In this document: positions 52,906-62,045 of the stretch, piece after piece | How positions within the stretch are numbered: the first letter of the stretch is position 1 | Layout of the letters: each line of letters opens with the position of its first letter | DNA from: Elusimicrobiota bacterium | Lineage (GTDB): Bacteria; Elusimicrobiota; UBA8919 | Reading direction: 5' to 3' | Length of the DNA: 64,000 nucleotides | Assembly: GCA_016928195.1 (NCBI GenBank) | Contig: JAFGLF010000022.1 | Location: 31,001-95,000, forward strand | Made by a program: the position numbers and the translations under genes | Notes under the pieces: generated by a model | What the model was told of the DNA's origin: nothing | Databases searched by the model: none | The model's input: only the letters and a program-made list of their open reading frames with translations

Positions 52906-53873
52906 AAAAACCATTTAATCATTTGTTTGCTCAATCACTTACTCGTTTACTAAGTATCTTTTTCCTTACTTGCATACTTGCTTACTCGCTTACTTGCTAC
53001 CTTAATGCTTTTGCTTCTGCGGCAGACCGCGGCACCGCAGGTGCCCAGTTCCTTAAAATCGGTGCAGGAGCCCGTGCAGTCGGTATGGGCGAAGCATTTT
53101 CAGGCATAGCAAACGACGTAACATCAATATATTGGAATCCTGCCGGACTTGTACAGCTTGAACAGCCTGCTTTTGAAGCAATGTATCTGGATTGGTTTCA
53201 GGGTATGCACTACCAATTTCTTGCTTTTGCCTATCCGACAGAAATAGGAACACTGGGGTTATCATTGAGCGGTTTTGATGTTGATGATATTGAGAAAAGG
53301 GACGAGGATACTGCAGACCCGATAAGTGAATTCGGTGCAACTGATATGGCATATACCGTTGCCTACAGTAAAAAGGTTATGGAAGACGTCTCGGCCGGTT
53401 TCAGTATAAAAATAATCAGACAGGAGCTGGATACTTACGATGCGCAGGCATTTGCTTCGGATATAGGATTTTTATATAATGCTCCGATTGAAAGATTAAC
53501 CGCAGGACTGGTTGTGCAGAACTTCGGAAGCAGGGTAAAATTCATAAGTGATCCCGATCCTCTACCGTTGACTATAAAACTTGGTTTAGGGTATAAGCTT
53601 TTTTCCGATAAGCTTACAATCGGAGCTGATGCTGCAGCTCCCAGAGATAATAAACCGTATGCCTCTGGCGGATGCGAATATGCAAGTAGAATAATTTCCG
53701 ATTTATCGGGTTCGGTTCGTGCCGGTTATAAAACCGGTATGGAAATAGGCAGACTGGACGGTCTTGCCGTAGGTGCCGGACTGGGTTACAGGAATTTTAA
53801 TCTTAACTGCGCCTGGGTCCCCTACGGTGATTTAGGCAACACCTTCAGATACTCCCTGGCAGTAAAGTTCTAA
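52902..53873 (+). CDS. PorV/PorQ-family outer-membrane protein, cassette 1
   Basis: 323 residues; GGAGGA before ATG. Signal peptide to about 41 (coded by 8-bp CTTAC units), then the family start RGTAGAQFLKIGAGARAVGM, GEAFSGIANDVTSIYWNPAG and an amphipathic-strand body ending YGDLGNTFRYSLAVKF. PorV in type IX secretion shuttles cargo with a C-terminal sorting domain to the surface. The giant protein two genes upstream carries such a domain, so a dedicated pairing is likely (inference). The ATG overlaps the stop of the four-helix gene. Confidence 0.85.
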   Translation: MKKPFNHLFAQSLTRLLSIFFLTCILAYSLTCYLNAFASAADRGTAGAQFLKIGAGARAVGMGEAFSGIANDVTSIYWNPAGLVQLEQPAFEAMYLDWFQGMHYQFLAFAYPTEIGTLGLSLSGFDVDDIEKRDEDTADPISEFGATDMAYTVAYSKKVMEDVSAGFSIKIIRQELDTYDAQAFASDIGFLYNAPIERLTAGLVVQNFGSRVKFISDPDPLPLTIKLGLGYKLFSDKLTIGADAAAPRDNKPYASGGCEYASRIISDLSGSVRAGYKTGMEIGRLDGLAVGAGLGYRNFNLNCAWVPYGDLGNTFRYSLAVKF

Positions 53874-53914
53874 AACCTGCCTTGAAAGCCGGATATAATG
53901 TATAATTCAAGTTG

Positions 53915-53959
53915 TGTGTAAAAATTCACATTGACAAAATTCGGTATTTTTATTATAAT
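53915..53959 (+). promoter_or_regulatory. CRP-like dyad plus promoter of surface cassette 2
   Basis: TGTGTAAAAATTCACA (53915-53930), directly followed by TTGACA (53931-53936), 17 bp and TATAAT (53954-53959). The same arrangement is found at 42631, 56885 and 61980. Confidence 0.82.
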
Positions 53960-54009
53960 TTTACCGGAACGAAGAATATAAATATATAGTTTTTATGTTG
54001 GAGGTATTT

Positions 54010-55548
54010 ATGAGAAAAATTAAAAGATTTTTATGCTTAGCTTTATTTTCTTACTTTCTTACTTTCTTACTCTCTTACTCTCTCTATGCTGCTGCTAAAG
54101 TTCTCAGGCTTCAGGGTGAGGTATCTATCAACGGTACTCCTGCGTATAAAGGACAGAATATAAAACAGGACGACAATATCAGGACAGCGGCTGGTTCAAC
54201 AGCCATAATTTCTGTGAACGGCCATAGAATCACCATTTCCGAAAAGACAAGTGCCGCTGTTTCCGAACTTAAAGGCGAGACATCCAGGCTGAAAGTATGG
54301 ATAGGCAGAATCCGTGCAATGGTAAAAAAGCTCAAAGCAAGGCAGAAATTCGAAGTAAAAACACCGACAACGATATGTGCGGTAAGAGGTACCGAGTTTT
54401 CCGTTGATGTCGGCGATAGCGGTATCAGCCGTCTTGAGGTTTATGAAGGAATTGTTGCAGCTAGGGAGGAGATAACCGGTTCGGAAGTTCTGGTGAATCC
54501 GGGCCAGTATACGATTGTTGAAAGCGGTGTTGCACCAAAAGAGCCGGAACCAATGGATAAGGAAGAAACAAAAGCAGGGGAACAGGGAGGAAGAGAGGCG
54601 GATGATATAAAATCCGAGGCACAGAGAGAGATATTTATGGAAATATCACGAGATGCTGTTTTAGAGCGTGCTGCCGAAGAGATAAAGTCTGCAGAGTATC
54701 AGAACGGCAAGGCGCTTATTGATGTTTCCGGAAACCGTGTCCGTCTTGAAGAATATATTTATCGCCTGCCTGATAATAAAAAGCAGTTTAAATATGTTGT
54801 GTTAAATGAAAGAGAAAACCGTTTTGACTTTGGAAAAATTCTGTTTACTTTTAGTAATGACCTTCCGGAAAATTTAAATGACGCAACAAAAAATATGTTT
54901 TACTATAAAGGCACAGCCGAACCTCAGTGGTATCTTACAGACCTTGATTCCGTTATGTCTAACACCTATGATAAGATTCTGGAGGAAGCGTGGGGTGGTG
55001 TAATGGTTCCTGATGATCCTCAATCGGCTACGGAATGGAGGTTGTTTCTATCTAACTATAGATTTTATATAGGGAATGCCGATTCAACCGAGAATAGCGG
55101 TAAAGGAAAACTTATGTGGCAGTTTATTGATAACGGGGATAGGATTGCACAATCCAACGAATTTACCTATTTACCCGGAACAGCTTATGAAAGTCATACC
55201 GACCCCGCACTTACAACATTTAAATTGCAGCCCGATGGTCCTACCACATTTCATTTTGCATACAGGGACCAGTATGCAGACGGTACATGGATTGAAAAAC
55301 ATGATTATATTATAGGTGATGACGGAAAAATTCAGACATTTGCTGATATAGTAAATCCATCTGACGTTTCTGCGGATAAAATAAAGGAAAAGATTTTGAC
55401 GCTTAATTTTGAGAATGTTTATACATCTTCTATGTTTAGCGATAAATATGAGAAAAAAATCGATTTGATATTTTCTTCAAAACTTTTATCTGATTGCGGG
55501 ATACTGTCACTCCCAAGCTCTCTGAGTCAGGCACCCGGAACGAACTGA
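54010..55548 (+). CDS. Secreted FecR-domain protein, cassette 2
   Basis: 512 residues from ATG 54010 (GGAGG 6 bp before; an in-frame ATG at 53995 precedes that site). Signal peptide to about 29, coded by three perfect TTTCTTAC units plus degenerate ones. FecR domain about 32-160 (TPTTICAVRGTEFSVD); acidic linker; then the C-terminal region shared with the cassette 1 paralogue (ALIDVSGNRVRLEEYIYRLP, VVLNERENRFDFGKILFTF). No membrane helix and no partner sigma factor, so it does not match the classical FecR signalling role. Confidence 0.78.
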   Translation: MRKIKRFLCLALFSYFLTFLLSYSLYAAAKVLRLQGEVSINGTPAYKGQNIKQDDNIRTAAGSTAIISVNGHRITISEKTSAAVSELKGETSRLKVWIGRIRAMVKKLKARQKFEVKTPTTICAVRGTEFSVDVGDSGISRLEVYEGIVAAREEITGSEVLVNPGQYTIVESGVAPKEPEPMDKEETKAGEQGGREADDIKSEAQREIFMEISRDAVLERAAEEIKSAEYQNGKALIDVSGNRVRLEEYIYRLPDNKKQFKYVVLNERENRFDFGKILFTFSNDLPENLNDATKNMFYYKGTAEPQWYLTDLDSVMSNTYDKILEEAWGGVMVPDDPQSATEWRLFLSNYRFYIGNADSTENSGKGKLMWQFIDNGDRIAQSNEFTYLPGTAYESHTDPALTTFKLQPDGPTTFHFAYRDQYADGTWIEKHDYIIGDDGKIQTFADIVNPSDVSADKIKEKILTLNFENVYTSSMFSDKYEKKIDLIFSSKLLSDCGILSLPSSLSQAPGTN

Positions 55549-55604
55549 TATGGAGAAATACATAGAAATTATTAGTAATTAATTTAAATTCGGAGGATTT
55601 TTTT

Positions 55605-56834
55605 ATGCGTCGTCATCATTTTAAGTTTTTATCATCGATTTTGCTTACTTGCTTACTCGCTTATTTGCTTACTTGCCCTATCCATTCTGAGGTCAAGGTC
55701 ACTCCTGTTGCATATGTTTCGCTTTTAGGCGGACAGTATTTTCTTGAAGGCGAAAGGGATTCTTTTGCAGGAAACTTTGATGTTTTCTTCTCACCGGTAA
55801 TAAATTTTTCCGAAGACACCGCGCTTTTACCCATATATCAGGGGATTTACTCCGGTACTATGGATGTAACGGAATTGGTTGACGGCACCATAATGACAAG
55901 AGAAGTAATGGACAACTCACTTACGTGTAAATTTACACGTAAGTATTCCGATACATTCAAAGGCAAGGCAAAGGTCGGATATAAAGTTGAATATTTAAAG
56001 GAAACAGAGGATGAGGAATGGAATGACGGGCTTTTTGATTATAATAGGATACTGGCAGGTCTTGAGGCTGAAAAGATGTTCAAACGGACAAATTTACGTA
56101 TCGGCTACGATTTTTATATAATGCATTACCCGAATTACTCCTCGCTTATTACTACATATGAAACAGCCCTTGATACCGCTACCTATACTGAAATCTCCGA
56201 AAATGCCGGAGAAGATGTTTTAGATTATACAACTCATGAATTATTTATTGAAGCTCTGTATTTGTTTTCAGATACTTTTTCCGGAAAAATCGGTTATGAT
56301 ATTGCTTATAAATATTTCAATGACCAGACGATCGTAGAAAGCGACGGCGGTTTTTCTTCGGATAAAAGAAATGATTTTGTACATTTGTTAACACTAGGTA
56401 TTTCTAAAGAATTAAATAAGGTTTCAATATCGCTTTATGATTCCGTAGAATATAATGATTCGAACCAGAATTCCTATGATGCCAACAGAACACAGTATAA
56501 TGAAAGGTATTATGATTATTTTCAGAACGATGTTGTTCCGTCCATAACATTTACAATGGCAGAGAATGCTAAATTGAATTTTTGGTGGGATCTTGCATAT
56601 AGGAAATATTTCGAACGTCCTGCACAGGATACCGAAGGGAATTACAAGACTTCAAAAATCCATCAGTTTACTAATACTGCAGGGGTTTCTTTTAAGATTC
56701 CGGTTTTCAGGACACTTTCGGTAAAAACAGCAGGCAGTTATAGTGATTCGTCATCCAATAATAAATATGAGGCAAGCTACAGATATAATTATAATACTTT
56801 TAATTACTTTGGAGGAATAGATTGGGAATACTAA
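55605..56834 (+). CDS. Outer-membrane beta-barrel protein, cassette 2
   Basis: 409 residues; GGAGG 9 bp before ATG. Signal peptide coded by TTGCTTAC, TTGCTTAC, TCGCTTAT, TTGCTTAC (55641-55672). The body is amphipathic strands, beginning VTPVAYVSLLGGQYFLEGER and ending FNYFGGIDWEY, matching the cassette 1 barrel in both ends, in length and in the internal DGLFDYxR motif. It is a clear paralogue, so the pair FecR protein plus barrel was duplicated together. Confidence 0.75.
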   Translation: MRRHHFKFLSSILLTCLLAYLLTCPIHSEVKVTPVAYVSLLGGQYFLEGERDSFAGNFDVFFSPVINFSEDTALLPIYQGIYSGTMDVTELVDGTIMTREVMDNSLTCKFTRKYSDTFKGKAKVGYKVEYLKETEDEEWNDGLFDYNRILAGLEAEKMFKRTNLRIGYDFYIMHYPNYSSLITTYETALDTATYTEISENAGEDVLDYTTHELFIEALYLFSDTFSGKIGYDIAYKYFNDQTIVESDGGFSSDKRNDFVHLLTLGISKELNKVSISLYDSVEYNDSNQNSYDANRTQYNERYYDYFQNDVVPSITFTMAENAKLNFWWDLAYRKYFERPAQDTEGNYKTSKIHQFTNTAGVSFKIPVFRTLSVKTAGSYSDSSSNNKYEASYRYNYNTFNYFGGIDWEY

Positions 56835-56884
56835 GGGGCAGAGAGCAAGAAAGTAAGAAGGTTCGAATTTAGGTTCAAAAGAAG

Positions 56885-56929
56885 TGTGTAAATATTCACA
56901 TTGACAATTTTTAAAAATTTGATTATAAA
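56885..56929 (+). promoter_or_regulatory. CRP-like dyad plus promoter of giant gene 2
   Basis: TGTGTAAATATTCACA (56885-56900), TTGACA (56901-56906) with no gap, 17 bp, TATAAA (56924-56929). The start would be near 56936, leaving a 46-nt leader with GGAGG. Confidence 0.82.
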
Positions 56930-56981
56930 AGTTACTGGATAACAAAAATGTATAATTGAGTATTATTAACCGGAGGAATTT

Positions 56982-59900
56982 ATGTTGAAATTTAGGAAAT
57001 TTCTAAACTTATTTTTGGCTATTACTCTGTTCTGTACACTTTGCGCTCTGCACTGTCTTTATGCCGTTCAGGGCCCTGTTGATCTTACCGTTCATACCGG
57101 CCGGGCAGGTGCATTTGTTGCGATATTGAATTTTGACACTAACGGCAATCCTGATCCATTAACCTCTCAATTTGGAACCGCCGATGGATCCGGCAATCTT
57201 ACCAGAACAATAAATCCTAATACCGAGTATATAGTTTTTGCCACAAAACATGGATGGGGTCCTACAATCAGGGACCAGATGTTTAAAGATGCTGTCCATG
57301 TTAATACAGCGGCTTCTACAGACGCTTACCTGATGCTTGATAAGCCTGTTTCAGGTGTCGGACAGATCCGGATCGAGGTGGTCAATGTTACAACCGGTGC
57401 TCCGATAATGAGCGATGTCAGAAATGTTATTACTGACGAACCGGTAACATTTTCTATGGCTTATCTTGAAGATACGCTGGAGTGGAACGGAACCAACTAT
57501 TTTTATATTGACAATATTCCCGCGGCTGTTGCCAATAGGTATTCTGTAAATGTCTTTGCTCCGAAGGATAATAAAGCATTGAATACAACGGTTTCGGAAG
57601 GACTCACTGCCGGAGGCGTGGTTACGGTTAATTTCGATTTTGACACCCAGGAGGCAATGGCACCGCAGACGCAGGATACCGGTGTTACTCCTGAAGGAAA
57701 CGTTGCTTTTGAAGGTGTTGTTGTCAGCACAAATGGTACCGGACTTGCCGATATGAACATTTATATGTACCGTCAGTCGCAGAATTCGTATCAGCCGGAT
57801 TGGACCGCTCAAGCGATGACGGATTCAAACGGCAGGTTCGCATTTTATAACGTTCCCGAGGGCAGCGGTTATTATATAAGCATCAACGGTTTAGGATATG
57901 CCGGCGTCAATGACGGTCCCCGGTATTATTCCAATCCTGGTCCTGGAGAAGGATATGGAGGTTATACTTACAGCGGTACGAAAATTGTTGTTCCTTTCAA
58001 TCAGCCCCCTGCTGATGGTTATGCACTTGAATACAGTTACGCCAATGCTACCGGTAATACTAAATATGTCCTTCCTGCGGTTAATGGACGGCTCAATGGT
58101 GTGGTTAAAGTCGGAGGTACCGCCCTTCCTTTCGCTAATGTTGAAATATGGGGCGATTGTGACAGGTGGCTGGGGAGTGATATGTTTGCCTCTTCAAGTG
58201 ATACATGGAGAAATTACGGCTCGCCAACCAATGGCCGTGTAAGAACCGGAGCCGACGGTACTTTTGACATTATAGGTATTTCAACCGGGAATATACAGCT
58301 TGCGGTTTGGTCCGAACTTATAGGTACGAATTTTATCTATAACAACAACGGCGACTGGAATGCAAGAAATATGGTGAATGACGGCGACTATGCCGGTTTT
58401 CGCACAGGCGACGATGTTCGTGTTGCTATTTCAAGCGAAAGCGCATCTAACGATGAGCCCGGCTGGATTGTTTATTCTACTGCCGGGGTTATGGATGTAA
58501 CGCAGTCCACCCCAAATCCTGTCAATATAAATATTCAGACGGGAGGTTCTGAAACCTGTACAATCACGGGAACCATAAAATTTTTAGCGCCGGCAACCAT
58601 TCCTGCCACAAATCCGATTGTTATAATAGCAAGAGAGGAGTTTCAAGGAGACTGGTCAACCCATAAATCCAAATCAAGATTTACAAAGGTTGACGGTACT
58701 TTCGCGGCCGGGGACACAACCAAATATTCAATAAACGTTGCATCTGCCGCGATGTATTGGGTTGATGTAAGAGCGGAGTATTGGGGAATCGTTAACAAGT
58801 TTGATACGCGTGCTGATTTTCAATATGTTGAAGCAGGCGATATTATTTTTGATTTTGCAATGGCACCTGCCGGTAAAATCAGGGGTGTGGTACGTATGCC
58901 TGACGGCACCATATTTAAGCCGGTTTACGACCAATTCAACGGTAGATGGATGGAGGTTCGTGCCCGTTCACGTTCCAGTGGCGGCGGACTGCAGGTTCCG
59001 GATTCCGGAGTTTTTGAGATAACCGGTCTTGTGCCAGGACTTTATAATGTCTCGACATGGGGTTCGGGTTACGGGTATGTCGGTCCGAGGACACTTTCTA
59101 TGGATGACGTTATGGTTTCCGCTAATAAGGAAACGTATATTGAAATACCTCTTCCTCACGGTGTAAAATGCGAAGCTCTGGCGCCATATCCTATGCCGGC
59201 TATGCCGGCGGGAACGACCGGGTATTATTATATTATGGGTTTCAATTCCGATTTTGTTCTAACCGGCAACAAAATAGATACTATGATGGACAGTGATTCC
59301 AGCCTGCCTATGGAATTTGAATATTCACTTTCAACATGGACATATTCGTACGATGGTCAGGCGCCGGCAAAATCGCTCGGTTGGCAGCCGACGGTTGCCG
59401 CTCCAGGCAGGTACAATATGTATCTCATAAAATATGAGATGTTCGGCAATGCCGGAGAGATGGAATATGATATGAAGCTGCGTTCAGAAAATAACTCAAT
59501 TACAATAATTTCCCAGGCGAAAAATGTTGAAATAAAATACGACCCGCTCCAGCCGGATGTAACGACATATATACCTTTTGAGGGTGCGGTTACCGGAAAA
59601 GGAAAAATCAGCGGAAAGATTACCGGGAGGAATATATGGACATCTTCCGACTATGAGAAAGCCAAAAAAGAGGGAGAGGATACTATATTCAGGAACATTC
59701 CTACTGTTATGCTTTATGATACGGCCGGCACCTGGCGCGGGTTTTCCGGAGCCCGTCCGAGAAATGATTCGGCAAGCATCGCTCCGTGGGAATTATTCTT
59801 TATGAATCCCAACGAGACAACAAAACAGAATGTGCTTGCAAAATCGCCCGCTTACTATTACATCGATATGCTTCCTCCGGGAAAGTATATAATGGTTGCG

Positions 59901-61880
59901 GAAACGCCGAACTACCCGCCGTTTATGAAAGAGGTTGTTATTTATTCAACCGCAGCTGTTACGCTTGACCTGGATTTTGACGAACTCGCAGGTTCCGGGA
60001 TTTCCATCTCCGGTATTGTTACCTCCACAGCAAATGTTCCGCTTGAAGGTGCGGAGGTTGCCGTTACCCATAAATCGGTTGAAAAATATACCGTTACCAG
60101 TTCCACCGGCTATTTTTCTATCATAGGTTTGCCGAAAGGAATTTTCCGTATCAGTGTTTCTGCGCCGGGGTATGCGCTTGCCGGAGACAAGCTTAGCATA
60201 GGAAGCAATCTGACTGATGTGAGTTTTCAGCTTACAAAGGCGGATGCACAGTTGAAAGGTGTTGTGTATTCACAGAAGGTTCCTTTTGCAAAGACGATTG
60301 CCAATGCAAAAATTGCATGTTATGATGAAACATACAACACGCAGAACCCGTCAAGCTATCTGCCTGTGTATAAGACAAAAACTAATAAGAATGGGGAATA
60401 TTATATTTCTGACTTGATTGCGGGCCATTTGTATAAATTGTATGTGATATATCCTGGCAAAATTGTGGAGTATGTTGAAATAACACCTGTAGCTGATACT
60501 GACCTTACTGATGATGCTGTTCCTGCCGGAAATATTCAGGATTTTGAATTAAAATCATTGCCGCCTAAATTGAAAATCACGGTAAAAAAGACGGAAGACC
60601 CGAAAAAATTCCTGTTCGTGTTTGAATCACCTAGAAAATTGGTTGCTCCCCCCGAATGCTGGTATAATTCAGGGGATAGTTATGATATAACCAAAGCAAT
60701 CCGCGCACTTCCGCTTACGGGACCCAACAACACATATTCGCTTTATGTGAAACTTCTTGATGATAATTTGGGACAGAGTTATAATTTGCGCGTAATTTCC
60801 GATAACGGTGGAGAAGAGAATATTGAAGATATACAATTTGGCGGAAATGTCCGGCGCCAGTCAAAGAAAGAGGTTGCCGAAGGTATCGCTCAGGGTGATG
60901 ATGTCCCGATAGACGAGTTAGGCGATGACAATACACAAATCCAGATGGATGCCGGTTCCCTGACCGCCGCTTCTATAAGCAGTGCGGAATCGCCCGGTCG
61001 CGGAGCTCCGTCTTTTGCCATCGGAGGTTTTTCGTCAAACATACCATCATTCAAATTGCAGGGTACCGATAATGCAATTGCTGCATCGCTTATAAGCATT
61101 GTTGAGGATGTGGTTGCGAGTGATGTGTACCAGATTGACCTGGACAATGCGCAGATGAACAAATCACTGACACTTACACTGGGTTATGATAAAGAAATTG
61201 TGACTGAGGACGATATGGATAAACTTAAAATTTACCAGTATAACTCCGACCAAAGAATCTGGGAACTGGTGCCGGGCGTAAAGACGGTTGACCCGATTTC
61301 CGGAACCGTATCTTTGGAAGTCAATTCAATTACAGATGCTGTAGCTTCTACAACCACAGCATCAGCATCCTGTTTGGGTGGTAGGGCGGTCATATCAAAC
61401 GGCAGGTTTGTTGTAAATAAAGCGGCGGCAACATCACAGAGCGGAATATTTGCGGTATTTAAATCCCAGCCACCTACAGGCGAGGCATGGACAGGCGAAT
61501 TTACAATGTTCAACTTCCCGAATCCGTTTGATTTGCAGCCAAAAATAGTAACATTACAGCATGGCGGTGCAATCACCGATTCCTACAGCAGTTTGACAGG
61601 CATCAATCTTTCTACAAAAGGAACGATGATAAAATACTGTTTACCTCCTCCTCATGGTGTTTACGGGAACGTGGATATATATATATATAATCTTGCCGGC
61701 GAACTTGTAAGGGAAATTGATGACGGCATCCGTGAGAGCGGCTATATTTATTATGCTGACTGGGACGGCACAAACGACAGGGACGATGACTGTGCCTCAG
61801 GGGTATATTTTGCAATATTAAAATTTGACGATAAAGCGTTAAATAGAAAAAGGCCGTTAAAAATGGCAATAATTAAGTAA
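56982..61880 (+). CDS. Giant surface protein 2 (carboxypeptidase-regulatory-like, FlgD-like C-term)
   Basis: 1632 residues; CGGAGG before ATG. Signal peptide to about 27 (7-bp-like units). Carboxypeptidase-regulatory-like repeats are clear near 242 (EGVVVSTNGTGLADMNIYMY), 370, 640 and 1007 (GIVTSTANVPLEGAEVAV). A low-complexity stretch lies near 1300. The end (about 1505-1632: FNFPNPFDL, VDIYIYNLAGELVRE, ADWDGTNDRDD, ASGVYFAILKFD) matches giant protein 1. It has no fibronectin domains, so the paralogues differ in the N-terminal, ligand-facing part and agree in the putative sorting domain. Confidence 0.85.
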   Translation: MLKFRKFLNLFLAITLFCTLCALHCLYAVQGPVDLTVHTGRAGAFVAILNFDTNGNPDPLTSQFGTADGSGNLTRTINPNTEYIVFATKHGWGPTIRDQMFKDAVHVNTAASTDAYLMLDKPVSGVGQIRIEVVNVTTGAPIMSDVRNVITDEPVTFSMAYLEDTLEWNGTNYFYIDNIPAAVANRYSVNVFAPKDNKALNTTVSEGLTAGGVVTVNFDFDTQEAMAPQTQDTGVTPEGNVAFEGVVVSTNGTGLADMNIYMYRQSQNSYQPDWTAQAMTDSNGRFAFYNVPEGSGYYISINGLGYAGVNDGPRYYSNPGPGEGYGGYTYSGTKIVVPFNQPPADGYALEYSYANATGNTKYVLPAVNGRLNGVVKVGGTALPFANVEIWGDCDRWLGSDMFASSSDTWRNYGSPTNGRVRTGADGTFDIIGISTGNIQLAVWSELIGTNFIYNNNGDWNARNMVNDGDYAGFRTGDDVRVAISSESASNDEPGWIVYSTAGVMDVTQSTPNPVNINIQTGGSETCTITGTIKFLAPATIPATNPIVIIAREEFQGDWSTHKSKSRFTKVDGTFAAGDTTKYSINVASAAMYWVDVRAEYWGIVNKFDTRADFQYVEAGDIIFDFAMAPAGKIRGVVRMPDGTIFKPVYDQFNGRWMEVRARSRSSGGGLQVPDSGVFEITGLVPGLYNVSTWGSGYGYVGPRTLSMDDVMVSANKETYIEIPLPHGVKCEALAPYPMPAMPAGTTGYYYIMGFNSDFVLTGNKIDTMMDSDSSLPMEFEYSLSTWTYSYDGQAPAKSLGWQPTVAAPGRYNMYLIKYEMFGNAGEMEYDMKLRSENNSITIISQAKNVEIKYDPLQPDVTTYIPFEGAVTGKGKISGKITGRNIWTSSDYEKAKKEGEDTIFRNIPTVMLYDTAGTWRGFSGARPRNDSASIAPWELFFMNPNETTKQNVLAKSPAYYYIDMLPPGKYIMVAETPNYPPFMKEVVIYSTAAVTLDLDFDELAGSGISISGIVTSTANVPLEGAEVAVTHKSVEKYTVTSSTGYFSIIGLPKGIFRISVSAPGYALAGDKLSIGSNLTDVSFQLTKADAQLKGVVYSQKVPFAKTIANAKIACYDETYNTQNPSSYLPVYKTKTNKNGEYYISDLIAGHLYKLYVIYPGKIVEYVEITPVADTDLTDDAVPAGNIQDFELKSLPPKLKITVKKTEDPKKFLFVFESPRKLVAPPECWYNSGDSYDITKAIRALPLTGPNNTYSLYVKLLDDNLGQSYNLRVISDNGGEENIEDIQFGGNVRRQSKKEVAEGIAQGDDVPIDELGDDNTQIQMDAGSLTAASISSAESPGRGAPSFAIGGFSSNIPSFKLQGTDNAIAASLISIVEDVVASDVYQIDLDNAQMNKSLTLTLGYDKEIVTEDDMDKLKIYQYNSDQRIWELVPGVKTVDPISGTVSLEVNSITDAVASTTTASASCLGGRAVISNGRFVVNKAAATSQSGIFAVFKSQPPTGEAWTGEFTMFNFPNPFDLQPKIVTLQHGGAITDSYSSLTGINLSTKGTMIKYCLPPPHGVYGNVDIYIYNLAGELVREIDDGIRESGYIYYADWDGTNDRDDDCASGVYFAILKFDDKALNRKRPLKMAIIK

Positions 61881-61881
61881 G

Positions 61882-61971
61882 GATACCGGTGATACGGTGA
61901 TAAGAAAATACGCTGATACGAATATATGACTTTACATATCAACGTATCAACATATAAGCATATCAACTGAT
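61882..61971. repeat. Imperfect palindrome of degenerate 8-bp units
   Basis: The left arm reads GGTGATAC, GGTGATAA, GAAAATAC, GCTGATAC. The right arm reads ATATCAAC, GTATCAAC, ATATAAGC, ATATCAAC. The arms are complementary around TGACTTTACAT. Confidence 0.85.
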
Positions 61972-61979
61972 TTTTAAAG

Positions 61980-62024
61980 TGTGTAAAAAATTACCTTGAC
62001 ATATTGTGAAATTTATATTATAAA
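61980..62024 (+). promoter_or_regulatory. CRP-like half-dyad plus promoter of porV-like gene 2
   Basis: TGTGTAAAAAATTACC (61980-61995) has the left half-site intact and the right one weakened. TTGACA (61996-62001) follows, then 17 bp and TATAAA (62019-62024). Confidence 0.75.
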
Positions 62025-62045
62025 TATAGTGGACGGAGGTGGATT

